Below, one piece after another: positions 1 to 10,312 of a stretch of DNA of 64,000 nt (its first letter is position 1; every line of letters begins with the position of its first letter). The stretch lies in NCBI GenBank assembly GCA_921293015.1, contig OV121097.1:17793924-17857923 (forward strand). Direction: 5' to 3'. This stretch comes from Phorcus lineatus (lineage: Eukaryota; Mollusca; Gastropoda; Trochida; Trochidae). A program made the position numbers and the translations under genes. Under the pieces are notes generated by a model that had not been told where the DNA came from, searched no databases, and saw only the letters and a list, made by a program, of their open reading frames with translations.

Positions 1-129
1 CTCGAATTCCTTGCGGTGTTTCTCGAAGTTGATAAGACCCTCCTCAGTCATGTCAGGGTTTGCTGTGTCAATCATTGTTAGATCCGTCAGAAACGTTCCC
101 AGGTATGGAACAGTACCTTGTACAATTCC
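1..129 (-). CDS. RalGDS/RGL coding exon 11 (cut by window edge)
   Basis: 43 codons visible: [20 protein letters not shown], then [20 protein letters not shown] and EFE. This is the most conserved part of the RasGEF domain ([10 protein letters not shown]). The exon is open to position 1. Confidence 0.94.
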
Positions 130-3100
130 CTGCAAGAGAGCAATAATCAATACTTTATGTATGCAAATGTTCCTGGAGAACAATGGTTTGATTCCTGTAA
201 ATTGATTGCTCAGTGGGGTTGGTACTCAATTCTTTGTTTTCTAAAATCTGAAGTATGAAATATTATATGATTATGCATAGTTCTTCTCACATTGGTAAAA
301 TTCATATTATTAAGTTTGGGGCTTGATACTGTTTGAAAGGTAAACTTGAAATTTTTTTCATCTCAATCTGTGTACATTAAAAAACTATGAATCAAAGAAA
401 TTCTACAAACGTCACTATTTATTTAATAAGTATTGACTAATAGAAGTGACAATGAAATCTTATTGAAATTATGGAATAGAAGTCATGTGATAAAATAACC
501 CTCAAATGGCACCAAGAGTCCAAAAAGTTTCTGCCTAAAGTGCATGAAAACATATTTTGTTCATTAGTTAGCGAAGCAATCATCCTATTTTTTGTCTAAC
601 AAAAACATTTTGAAGTTGTAAAAACAAGAGTAGGAAAGTTTGATTCTCACATTATCAATCCAAGAACGCCTCTTCTGCATGTTTCGTCTTTTCAAGGTTT
701 TGTTTTGACTATCTAGGTCGGGGAACTTCGCTGTTGCTTCCTGGAAGACAAGAGTCATCCTTTTCATGTTGCACTAACAAGAATCATCAAGAGCTGCATT
801 CTTGTAAAGATGGTCATAAGTGAGCATTAATATCTTTTATGACATCATGTTAAGACTTTAAGATTCCATTTAGAATCAGGATCATAGTACATTAACAGTT
901 TCTGGTAAAGAAAACTCTATCAAATTCTATCTGTTTATCCATTACATGTTCAGTGAGAAAGGTCAAGGTGATATCATGAACTGCCAAGTAACTGGATATG
1001 ACCAATAATGGCATAGGCCATAGTCAAGTGTAGTTTATAAAAGTTTGAAAAGTTACCAGTCCAAACATTTGTCAATGGCCATCACCTATATTGCAAGTTC
1101 TTCCTGTGTGAAATGTTGACAATTTACCAGTAACCTTAAACTGAAGTTCGAGTAAATGATAATACCTTCATAAGGAGTTCCCTTGAGTTGAGCTGATTGT
1201 TTTCACCTGAGAATATTTCTGACAGTTCCTCGAATAGCACCATTGTTTCTCTTGAAAATAAAATGATTGTGTAAGACATAATGACATAAGTAGCACACTT
1301 GTCCCTAACATGAATAAAGCTCACTTGCAATAGAACATAAGGTACAAAGCCAACAAACATGTTAATATGAAAAGGCAACAGCACATCACACTTTCATCCA
1401 CTTCAATAGATTAAACCCAAAACTCTGCTCTCAATTCGACAAATAACATTCTGAGTTTATTTTATTTACTGCTTGTTAATTCACTGCTTCAAAGAGTAAT
1501 TCTCTTATTCTACAACAGATGCTTGTAACAGAGCTTTTCTAAATGGCATTACAACGGTTAAAAACGATGCACAGTGGTTTCAAAGGTGCAAAGGTGCAAA
1601 ATTAATTTATCAAGCATATGATTCTTTCATCTTTTGAAATCACACCTTATACAGTTTTTTTTTAGATCCAAAGCTTTAACAATTGTTGGTCACAATAGTA
1701 AATAATAGTCAAATTAGGGTACATAGTAACCCTTGGAAGATTGCTTTTAAATGCAGGCTCAAACACCAATTCACTTCACCTCACTGCAACTCTTAGTGTA
1801 TTCATGAACAAGGTTAACAGAACGTACTTTGGCACAGCCGACCATGTTTTACGGAGTCTGTACACCGGGTGCGACTGGAGACCGGATATAATCGCCTTCA
1901 GAGACGAAAAGTTTTTTAATTCTCTGAGCTCCTGAAAATCAAACAATCAACATGTTCTCAAAATTGAAGAAAGTTTTTTGATATTGAAAATCATTTTCAA
2001 AACAATAAGGTTTATTTGGTTCAGATAATTTGATTCAAAGATTACATTGAAAACAAAGATTTCACAATTTGAAATGAAAATCTCACATTCACTCTAAGAG
2101 AAAACATAAAGAAATTAAATTGGGATTATGAGTGTGAGATATCTTGCATATCCTGGCTAGTTATTGTTGATCTATCTTATCTAAACATTTTTGTAAATTT
2201 GTGGATATTCTATCAATTCTTATAACTATTTTAACTAGGTTGTTCAAATAAGAAAAAATACAAAGCTTTATTTCATAAAAAGGAAAGCAAGATGGCAGAC
2301 TGGAAGTCATAGAAACCCTTTCTTAATACTACTGATGAGTGGATCCAAAGAAAGGAGATGAGGTCCGAGTCATTATGGAAATACACACTTGAGCTATGTG
2401 AATCCACTTCTGAACAATTTTGGCTCTTTGTGATGTTTTGTGATCGACTGTCTTCAGTATCGTTGCTATCACACGAAGAGACACTCGGTTGAACTGCTGG
2501 ATTGTTGCTAGGACACTAGCAGCGTCTTTCCCGCCCTTCTTCCCGCGCCGAGCCCACACCGCACCCACACAATGGTGGGGCACAACCTTCCTGAACAGCT
2601 CCTGGGGAGAATGATTTAGAATTGTCAAACTATTATATAATATTTCATGGCATTTAAGTCTTGATAGAAATATCAAATTGTATAGATGCAAAAATTCATC
2701 AAATATCCAATGTTGAAAGTTCTGGTATTTCATCATCTAAGATGAATCAAATCATAATGTTGCACATTCAAGCTTTTGGATACAAGAAAAGATATCATCT
2801 TCTCGTCGTTTTCAAAAATATTTGAATGGAATAGAAAAGAAAACAGAACAGCTTTCACACTGAAATTGTGTGGTACAACCTTTACTGCTATCATTCATAT
2901 TTACCTCAATGCAAGGGTCACAAAAAAAGTTTTTAAAAAAAACTTGCTCATGACGTAATCTCTATTCATAAATTTAATCTCTAAATGAGGCATGGTGTAC
3001 TCACTGCATCCCTGTAGGTCAACTGTTGAGCGAAGGTATGACTAGAGATGTCGCTGAATGTTAACGGCTTGTGGTAATCAGTGTCTATCATGTGATCCAC

Positions 3101-6100
3101 TTCGTCGCAAATGGAAAATCGGAATTCTATATCATTAGCTGTAACAAAGAATGAAAGAGTTATGCTTGCAAATTAATAACAATGATCTCATACAAGAAGA
3201 TTGATACTGGTGTGTTGCTCAACCATTCAAAAATACAAATAGGGAATATCTGTCTACATTCAATGACACAAAAAAAACAAAGTTTCTAAATAATGTGTCA
3301 AGTGTCATGCTCTGACGAGCAAGAAGGATTTACGATATTTTGAAAGTGACTTACTAAAGATAAACCATAAAACTTAACCAACCTAACTAGATCTGAACTC
3401 CAACCATACTAGAGTTGAACTCCAACCTAACTAGATCTGAACTCCAACATAACTAGATCTGAATTCCATCCTAACTAGATCTGAACTCATGCCTAACTAG
3501 ATCTGAACTCCAACCTAACTAGATCTGAATTCCATCCTAACTAGATCTGAACTCCAACCTAACTAGATCTGAACTCCATCCTAACTAGATCTGAACTCCT
3601 GCCTAACTAGATCTGAACACATGCCTAACTAGATCTGAACTCCATCCTAACTAGATCTGAACTCCATCCTAACTAGATCTGAACTCCATCCTAACTAGAT
3701 CTGAACTCATGCCCAACTAGATCTGAACTCATGCCTAACTAGATCTGAACTCCATCCTAAGTAGATCTAAACTCCAACCTAACTAGATCTGAACTCATGC
3801 CTAACTAGATCTGAACTCATGCCTAACTAGATCTGAACTCCAACATTACTAGATTTGAACTTGTACCAACAGGACTTTCTTTCCATAACAATCTTTACAA
3901 ACCAAACTTAAAACTATTAACAATTTAATCTTCTAAGTTCTAAGACATGAATTTACCGTCAGCACCAGAGTATTCTTTAGCAAATCTCTCCATGCGATGT
4001 CGAGCCCGCCCGGCCAGGTCGCTGTCAGGGAGGAACTCCTGGGAGAACTTCACCAGGCTGTGCAGACACGGGTAGTCTGGGCCTTCCCGGAAATCTTCTG
4101 GGTACGTGTCCAGCCACACCGAGAGCACCGACTTGATTGTTCTGTTACCATGGAAAACAAATATCAAATGTTTATATATTTTGTTACCTAAAAAACTAGG
4201 TAGCTAAAAGGAAGCGAGAGATGAAGAGAGTTGACTTACTTTAACTGGAGATCAATCACCTCTGTTCTGTCGTCCTCACAACACGATTTTAATGTGCGAT
4301 ATCTGTGGAAGAAACAGAACATTTTGATAAACAAAATGCAGGAAAGTTTCATTTGAAGGAATTTCTGCTATGAGATTGTCTGATATTGCTCTCTTTCTGT
4401 TGGCATGCTGAACCACCAACCACAGAGAATTATTGTTTTTTCTGAGGAGATATTTCTTGAAGCAAGGCCATATTGGACCAAGGCAAAAATCCTATTTTTC
4501 TTGTCAACAGAAAGATATTGTAATTTCCTAGCTGATGTCTATATTGATGAAAACAAAGGAAAATTTAAAGACCCCTCACCTATCTATTAGCATCTGTAGC
4601 ACCTGTTTAGGGGTAGCGAAGGTGCGGTAGGTCGCCAGGAAGATGTTAACGTAGGTTGAGTCCAGCTCACCGCGCACCGTGGATAAACTCTCCACGAGCT
4701 TCTCCAGTGTTCCGGCCTTGATGACTCGGATCTTCTGAGTCTCCCACATGAGGTGTGAGAACTCCCGCTCATGCTCGTCTTCAAGCTGCGAGAGGAGATC
4801 AGAAATCTTATAGTCTTGAAGAAGAGCAAAGCATATTGACAGGAGTGAATCAGTTTCTATACCCAATGGTATCTGTGGAGTACAGTGGTGTAGTGGTTAG
4901 TGTGCTGACCTGTCACGACAAAGGCCCAGGTTTGAATTCCTGTAGAGACACAAAACATTTGTGACATAGGTCCCGAACTGTTGTGTCCTTGGGCAAGAAA
5001 CTTCACCCACATAGAACTCAGTTCACCCAGCTGTTAAGAGGTTACCTGACAACAGGGATGTATGGACCTACACAGCACTTAGCACTAAGTAGCTGCTTTG
5101 ATGGTACACTTCCTTTCAGGGTAATGATCTAGGTAGCGCTTGGAGCATGTTTTAGTAGGTGGAAAAGTTGCCATATAAATATACACATTTTTATTATTAA
5201 TATCAACTTCTTAAAACCGAAGAGATATAGATAAAAGAAATGCTGTATGTGGAAGATTATTGTCCCTAAGAGGTAATTTTGACAACTTCCCCTTCAATGT
5301 ATAAACAGTGCAAGGCTCAATCACCTGGCGATTTAAACCTTGCTTGTGAGTGCCTCATTATTACCTGAGCTTGAGAGCGGTAGGTGACTTTCTTCAGGTA
5401 GGCAACGTACACAGCCCCATCCTCCCTCTCCTCACGCCAGAATCTTGTAACATCATCCTGCAAGAGTAAAGAGTCTCAATGTAACATTGTGTTGGGATCA
5501 CCTTGTCTGCAATAGAAGTGTCCCTTGTGTGATCTGAATAGTGAATTGAGTTAAACAACAACCCAAGCACTGACCATAGCAACAAGAAGATTCTTCATAT
5601 TTTCAGTCCCAAAGTTACGAATTTGAATTTCCTAGGTACAACGTACATCACCACAAAATATATATGTTTTTGGGGTGCAGCAGTTCTGGAGGAGAAATTA
5701 AACATGTGAAAAGTTTGCGGATGACAGACGTACTCTGGCTCAGGTCTGATGAGCTAAAAATCAAGTTCAAATCAAGAAATCAACAGGATTTGAACCCTTT
5801 CCCTAGGAGTCACGTAAAAATGAACAACTCTAACTATAACCAAAGCTTATCAATTTGAGTGAAGTATATCAGTAAGATTTGCAGTACCTAAAATGTACAA
5901 GGACTTTTGTTATTGCAGACAGTGGGATCATAAATATACACTATCTAAATTGCCATTATTCTAGTTTGCAATTCTCATCTCCTAATATGAGATGACTTTT
6001 CAGGGATGGAGTTTTTACCCTGAAAATGATAGAAAGTATAAGTCTGTCTTATCTGCTAACTTGTAATTCAGCAACGGGTAATGAAATTGAAAACTAACAT

Positions 6101-8792
6101 AACATTTGCAATTTAGTTTGATAAAATTATCTAAAACAGGCTTCACATACTGAATTAATTTTTCGATAAAGTATCAATGTTTCCATGGAAACTGAATTGC
6201 AAAAAGAAGAAAAAAAGACACTGTTTAGCATCTACCGTGGATAGGTTAAGTTAATGTCTGCCAGTGAGTGGTTACACACTGTTGGCCCTATATCAGCAAC
6301 AAGCAACAATTAGTCTGAGTTTCAACACAGAAGCGGTCAACACTAATACACCACCATCAGTCATTCCCTGGCATCACCTCATAAGGAAGAATTTCTGAGA
6401 AGAAGACAACATTGCTTTATTTCATCTATAGCACCATTTTGCAAAGGTTGAAAGCCACGCCTGCCCTTTTTTCTTCAATTAAGGTGTTTTTTAGAGTACA
6501 GTCGAAAAACAGTATGTTCCTGATGTCAACAACAGTGGTCCTATGTAACTAGTATTAACCCTCGTGAAGGATTTTCAATTAAAATTTTAGTTACTGACTT
6601 TATGTTTATCCAGAAGGATAAATAGCTTACATCAAGTTACTAGAGTTCAAATCGACATGCTAGATAAAAAATAGGTGGCCATTTGAATTTCATTAAACAT
6701 GTACATCTTTTTACTGTTAAAGATACAAACAACATTCTTTATCCTAAATAATGACCAGACCATACTTCAAATCAAACAATAAAGGTTTAACAGGGAACTA
6801 ACATATCATTTAACCTTGCAGCGCTCCAGATAAGATGTGTATCTGGGTAACATACGCACGGGTAATACAGATATATATACACATTAAAAATAAAATCAAT
6901 GAGTGACAGATATGCACAACTTTCACAAAATACGAGTCAGATATTTGTTTACAAGGTTTCATTGTTACATATATGATCTTTACATCTTGAATAGTAGCCA
7001 AACTGTATGAAAACAAAGATCATAATTACCGAGTTTATATTTCATAAAAGAGAAATCACTCTCTTATTTACAGATTAAACATGTGGAAAACATAATCAAC
7101 GACTATTATGGAAAAAGATGCTAACTTGGAATAAGAAACTGAAAACGATAAACCTTGAAATACTCCATTTTTTTTACTCCTCAAGTTTTATTTGGAGGAG
7201 TGAAATACCCCTGAGTCAAAATAATTATCTGGAGCCCTGACCATGTACATAAATCCTAAAAGAACATATGTTATCTACATTAACAAAGTAAGTGGCATTT
7301 TTAATTCTTAATAACAACCTGATAAGGCTTTCAATGATTATAATGGTTATTAAAGGTTGCGAAACTTTCCCTACTCTTTAATTTAAATGCTTGTCAAAAT
7401 GATCAATGGCTCCTTAAATGGAGCATGAAATGTACATCATGAAATATACATCACATCTATTTCATTGCATGCATGTTTATTGCACTCCACTCAATCAGTG
7501 TCAAGCTAACATGTAAATTCCTCTTGCTAATGAATTGTTATCTACCGTATTCAACCCAATAACCACATTTGCAACTCAAAATAATAAGTACCCCCTTTCC
7601 CATACCTTCCCTTTGTGATAAACCCGGGCATTTGAATGGAAAACATTAGTCCTGCTCTTTCTTTTATTAGTCAGGGAGCTTTGTATATGTGTGCACGCAA
7701 GAGACTGTCAATTCGACTCAATTGATTCCACATGTTGGCAAAACATAACACAACTCTAAACATATGAAGGAGGCAGAGTTTTTCTCTTTAAGATCTTTTG
7801 AAATTTATGGAAAGCCGTCTTCTAAATCTTCTAAGTGCAGGCTATACTCATGATTAAAAAAACAACTCTTTTATATGTCATGATAGATGAAAATAATGTT
7901 TATTTATACATGACTATAGTCTATACAATTGAATATATATATATATACTTTATTAAAACCATATCATCTCTAATAAATCTGTGAAATGAACACTCTAGCC
8001 TGAAGCAAAATGACACTGACAATCCCAGATTGCTATTTTGCACTAATGACCTCAAGCATTGATATAATAATTGCAAAGTTAACTTGAGGTTACATAATCT
8101 GAATGATGATAATAACGACTATCATTTTCTCATTACTTACCAATCCCATAAATGATTCTATGATGATATTATTATTTTGTCTGATTGAATAATTTATCTG
8201 ATTGCATTGCATTGATTATAGACCAAATTTACTTTTCAAATAATTGAAAGTGTACTATGTCTTACTTCCTTTAAAGATTTAAAGTTATCATAAATATAAA
8301 GACAAATCGATTTAATATGGATACCGTAACGTAGAAATACATACCACATCCATTGTCAACAAAAAGTCACAAGATGATGATGATAATAATAGCGATGATG
8401 ATGATGAAGAAGAACACGTTTTAAAAACGTTTCACGAATTATCAAATTTGGTTACGCTCATTCATCTGATGAGGATAAATTTTCAGTTTGTTTTATAAGT
8501 AATATCATATTTCAAACGAATGGATATGCATCATCTGCTGTATTCATATCGGATTCCAAGAAAATTCAGAACAGTGATATGTGTATACTTAAAAGAAATT
8601 GCAACTAGGAGGAAGTGAAACTCAAAGAATTCCGAATCCCAGGATTTAAATACGTACTTCCTCAATCTCTTCCCACCTGTCAAACCAAAGTACCTTATCA
8701 CGAAATTGTCAGCATATGACTTTGTTATTATCAAAAACGGGTTTTAAAATCAAAACACAACAAACCTGATTTTCCAGTCTGCTTGCTTCCAT
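1..8792 (-). CDS. RalGDS/RGL-family Ral guanine nucleotide exchange factor, 5' part of gene (11 coding exons, 3' end outside window)
   Basis: Family role: a GEF that loads GTP on Ral GTPases downstream of Ras. Coding exons in gene order: 8792-8766, 5457-5365, 4785-4580, 4302-4240, 4141-3957, 3138-3005, 2601-2389, 1931-1828, 1250-1166, 740-651, 129-1. All have AG/GT borders and the joins keep frame for 1329 nt (443 codons). Residues about 50-190 form the REM (RasGEF N-terminal) domain, with [12 protein letters not shown] and [16 protein letters not shown]. The CDC25-type catalytic domain starts near residue 227 ([13 protein letters not shown]) and continues through [33 protein letters not shown] and [13 protein letters not shown] to the window edge. 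The order and wording match RalGDS and RGL proteins. The Ras-association domain expected at the C terminus would lie beyond position 1. Which paralogue it is cannot be decided. The first exon (9 codons) is the least certain part. Confidence 0.9.
651..740 (-). CDS. RalGDS/RGL coding exon 10
   Basis: 30 codons, phase 0: [20 protein letters not shown], then a basic stretch ending SWIDN. It corresponds to 'EGTSKFATLE.NPKR.QKR' in RalGDS. The donor is GTGAGA. Confidence 0.9.
1166..1250 (-). CDS. RalGDS/RGL coding exon 9 (catalytic domain)
   Basis: 85 nt: [20 protein letters not shown], then NSRELLMK. Matches the family segment 'F..LSEIFSDENN..LSRELL.K'. The acceptor is TTTCAAG. Confidence 0.92.
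1828..1931 (-). CDS. RalGDS/RGL coding exon 8 (catalytic domain)
   Basis: 34 codons plus 2 nt: [20 protein letters not shown], then [14 protein letters not shown]. This is the NFSS-AI-SALQ block of the RasGEF domain. The donor is GTACGT. The AA left at its end joins the A of exon 9 to give Lys. Confidence 0.93.
2389..2601 (-). CDS. RalGDS/RGL coding exon 7 (catalytic domain)
   Basis: 71 codons, phase 0 at both ends: [20 protein letters not shown], then the QQFNRVS..VIATIL and [12 protein letters not shown] helices. These match the first conserved blocks of RasGEF domains of the RalGDS type (ELFKKVVPYHCLGSIWSQR). Confidence 0.95.
3005..3138 (-). CDS. RalGDS/RGL coding exon 6 (linker and start of catalytic domain)
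   Basis: 134 nt. Encodes a linker and then [12 protein letters not shown], the entry to the CDC25-homology domain (family 'A.QFTLMDAELF'). The mammalian RalGDS linker is long and Pro-rich; here it is only about 35 residues, as in RGL proteins. The donor is GTGAGT. Confidence 0.9.
3383..3866. repeat. Minisatellite, 22 units of exactly 22 bp
   Basis: The unit is CTAACTAGATCTGAACTCCA plus two bases. 22 consecutive units fill 484 bp with no length change. Variation is mostly in one trinucleotide near the unit end (CAA, CAT, ATG or CTG). The outermost units are the most divergent. Lies in the intron between RalGDS/RGL exons 5 and 6. Confidence 0.95.
3957..4141 (-). CDS. RalGDS/RGL coding exon 5
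   Basis: 185 nt encoding the end of the REM domain: [20 protein letters not shown], then [12 protein letters not shown] and a [14 protein letters not shown] helix. The family equivalent is 'W L D ..EDF..PP.FPCL'. Confidence 0.93.
4240..4302 (-). CDS. RalGDS/RGL coding exon 4
   Basis: 63 nt. Completes the split Arg codon and encodes [20 protein letters not shown], the variable loop of the REM domain. The donor is GTAAGT. Too short to be seen by ORF length alone; placed by phase and splice sites. Confidence 0.85.
4580..4785 (-). CDS. RalGDS/RGL coding exon 3 (REM domain)
   Basis: 68 codons plus 2 nt. Encodes the core of the RasGEF N-terminal domain, including [17 protein letters not shown] and [20 protein letters not shown]. 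It is more GC-rich than the flanking introns. The donor is GTGAGG. Confidence 0.95.
4881..5200 (+). mobile_element. tRNA-derived SINE
   Basis: A pol III A box (TGGTGTAGTGG, 4886-4896) and a B-box-like GGTTTGAATTCC (4929-4940) lie 32 bp apart, as in tRNA-headed SINEs. The body from 4981 has TCCTTGGGCAAGAAACTTCA and CAGTTCACCCAGCTGTTAA, which resembles (from memory) a central domain shared by SINEs of many invertebrates. The 3' end fades into an AT-rich tail near 5195. Inserted antisense in RalGDS/RGL intron 2. Confidence 0.75.
5365..5457 (-). CDS. RalGDS/RGL coding exon 2
   Basis: 31 codons, phase 0 at both ends. Contains [16 protein letters not shown], which corresponds to the 'EE(V)EDGAIY..LRKV' segment just before the REM domain in RalGDS and RGL proteins. 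The acceptor is TTGCAG and the donor is GTAATA. Confidence 0.85.
5458..8765. other. RalGDS/RGL intron 1, no gene seen
   Basis: 3.3 kb of AT-rich sequence. Holds a short (AT)n run near 7934-7947 and a (GAT/GAA)n tract at about 8374-8416. A sequence at 7544 (TACCGTATTCAACCCAATAA) looks like one end of an inverted-repeat element, but no partner end was found. Confidence 0.6.
8766..8792 (-). CDS. RalGDS/RGL coding exon 1 (start codon)
   Basis: Nine codons, MEASRLENQ, ending at CAG before a GTTTGT donor. Phase 0 fits exon 2, and the ATG context (A at -3, G at +4) is good. It lies just downstream of a promoter-like ETS/YY1 cluster. RalGDS-family genes often use alternative first exons, so other starts may exist. 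Confidence 0.55.
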
Positions 8793-8798
8793 TCCTAA

Positions 8799-8980
8799 CT
8801 AAGTTACAAGTTTCGTATGTATTTGATCCATCTTTTGATCTTGGCGATCAACTTGAAGAATAATATTTCGTGTGATAGCAATCACTTAGCCTACTTCCGG
8901 TCAGCCATCTTTGTCTTGTCTCTCTTTCCGGCACTTTCCGGTCATCACCGATAAATTCCGTAGTGATCTCTTAGTTGCTT
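8799..8980 (-). promoter_or_regulatory. Probable RalGDS/RGL promoter and 5' UTR with two short upstream ORFs
   Basis: Seen on the minus strand: ACCGGAAGT (ETS) at 8893-8901, AAGATGGCT (YY1) at 8903-8911 and two more CCGGAAA sites at about 8925-8955, just upstream of the proposed start codon. Two ATG-stop uORFs precede it: 8908-8891 (5 codons plus stop, overlapping the YY1 site) and 8831-8799 (10 codons plus stop, ending 6 nt before the main ATG). ETS/YY1 clusters are typical of TATA-less animal promoters. The promoter call is inference. Confidence 0.5.
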
Positions 8981-10174
8981 CCCTTTATCAAATGTGCTGA
9001 ACACTGTATCTTTATTTCATAATTCGGCATATAATATCATACTTATGGAAATATTTTAACATTTGAGTTATAATTGTTTTTTAATTTTTGAAAACTTGAA
9101 TTTGAAAATTGAAATAAAATCCCATTGATGAATACATGTGTGATATATACATGTAGACTGCAGTATCGATAGTACACATATACAACACATGATCTATCCC
9201 TTATAGTTATACATATTACATTTGAAACCGCTGCTTTCCTGTTTCACAATTTAGACATCAAATGAAAGCCTTGACACGTGGATTAAAATACAAAACATAC
9301 AGTTTAATAAAAATGAACCTAACTGCAGTTCAAATGTCAACAAAGTAAAATATTCTAATTCTGAACATGAACAGGTTTGTATCTTTTTTTATTAAGAGAG
9401 TAAAAGTTACCAAAATAGCTAAACATTTTCGCTTTTTTTGGGAAACTGATATTTTCTATACAACCAAAGTCAGAATCCTACACAAATAGGCTTGTAGGTA
9501 CGCGTTTCACACGAAAGAAATCAACATATGGAATAAGAATAGGAATTGGAATTGGAATTAAAGTATATGAAATTTAGTAAAAGATATAGGTTTAGCTTTT
9601 GAAAAAACGAGAAAATATTGACAATTAAAATGAGAGGAAAAAAATCTACCACTCACCTGCAAATAACGCATTTGTATTCCACGTTGACAAGTTCCAAAAG
9701 TCTCCTTTATATCAATACACAGTAACACCTTTCCAGATATTAATATGACAACAGACACAATTCCATTACGTGTGCTTTTGATTACATAATTTAAAAAATA
9801 TATACATAGGAAAAAAAAGTCAGAGAGGAAATTAAGAGCAGCCAAAAACCGAGTTTCTAACACTATAAAACCCCTACTTCAAAATCACAGACATATGTTT
9901 CGTGCTGTCTGGTACCTGGTGCTGGTGCCCCAACATATGAAAAATACCCTATAGCTTTCGGATGCAAGTGTTTCTTTAACACTTAAACTATACATAAAAA
10001 CACAGGTAAACGAAATTCTACAATACACACCGAAAGGAAAAAAGACTTACAGTCCAGAAAAAATGCATATTTCCCTATTCAGGGATGGAATGTATCATTG
10101 GTGTTAAAAACGCTGAACCACGTTGTAGACGACGATGTATACCGGACCCCCAGCGAAGCGTGCTACCTGTGTTA

Positions 10175-10312
10175 TGACGTCACGACGCAGCGGTTATAGT
10201 CAAACATCAAACGCAAATGTTATCTTTAACATATATTATATCGCATTTTTTAGTGAAAATCACACCGTATTACAATCACAGCCTAGTCACGTTGGGTTCA
10301 TTAGTGACGTCA
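10175..10312. promoter_or_regulatory. Pair of CRE-like sites
   Basis: TGACGTCA occurs at 10175-10182 and 10305-10312. The site could mark an upstream or alternative promoter of the RalGDS/RGL gene, but no transcript evidence is visible. Confidence 0.25.

Larger units (their letters stand above)
130..5364. other. RalGDS/RGL introns 2-10: non-coding content
   Basis: Introns between the exons are AT-rich. Apart from the 22-bp array (3383-3866) and the SINE (about 4881-5200), nothing was recognised in 130-650, 741-1165, 1251-1827, 1932-2388, 2602-3004 or 4303-4579. Confidence 0.7.

Noticed and set aside
3383-3866. CRISPR-like regular spacing of short repeats
   Set aside because: The whole 22-bp unit repeats with no unique spacers, and the locus is a eukaryotic intron; it is a minisatellite.
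4755-4964. Plus-strand ORF opposite RalGDS/RGL exon 3
   Set aside because: Antisense shadow of a well-supported exon running into the SINE.
7544-7640. Possible MITE end (TACCGTATTCAACCC)
   Set aside because: No inverted partner or target duplication found downstream.
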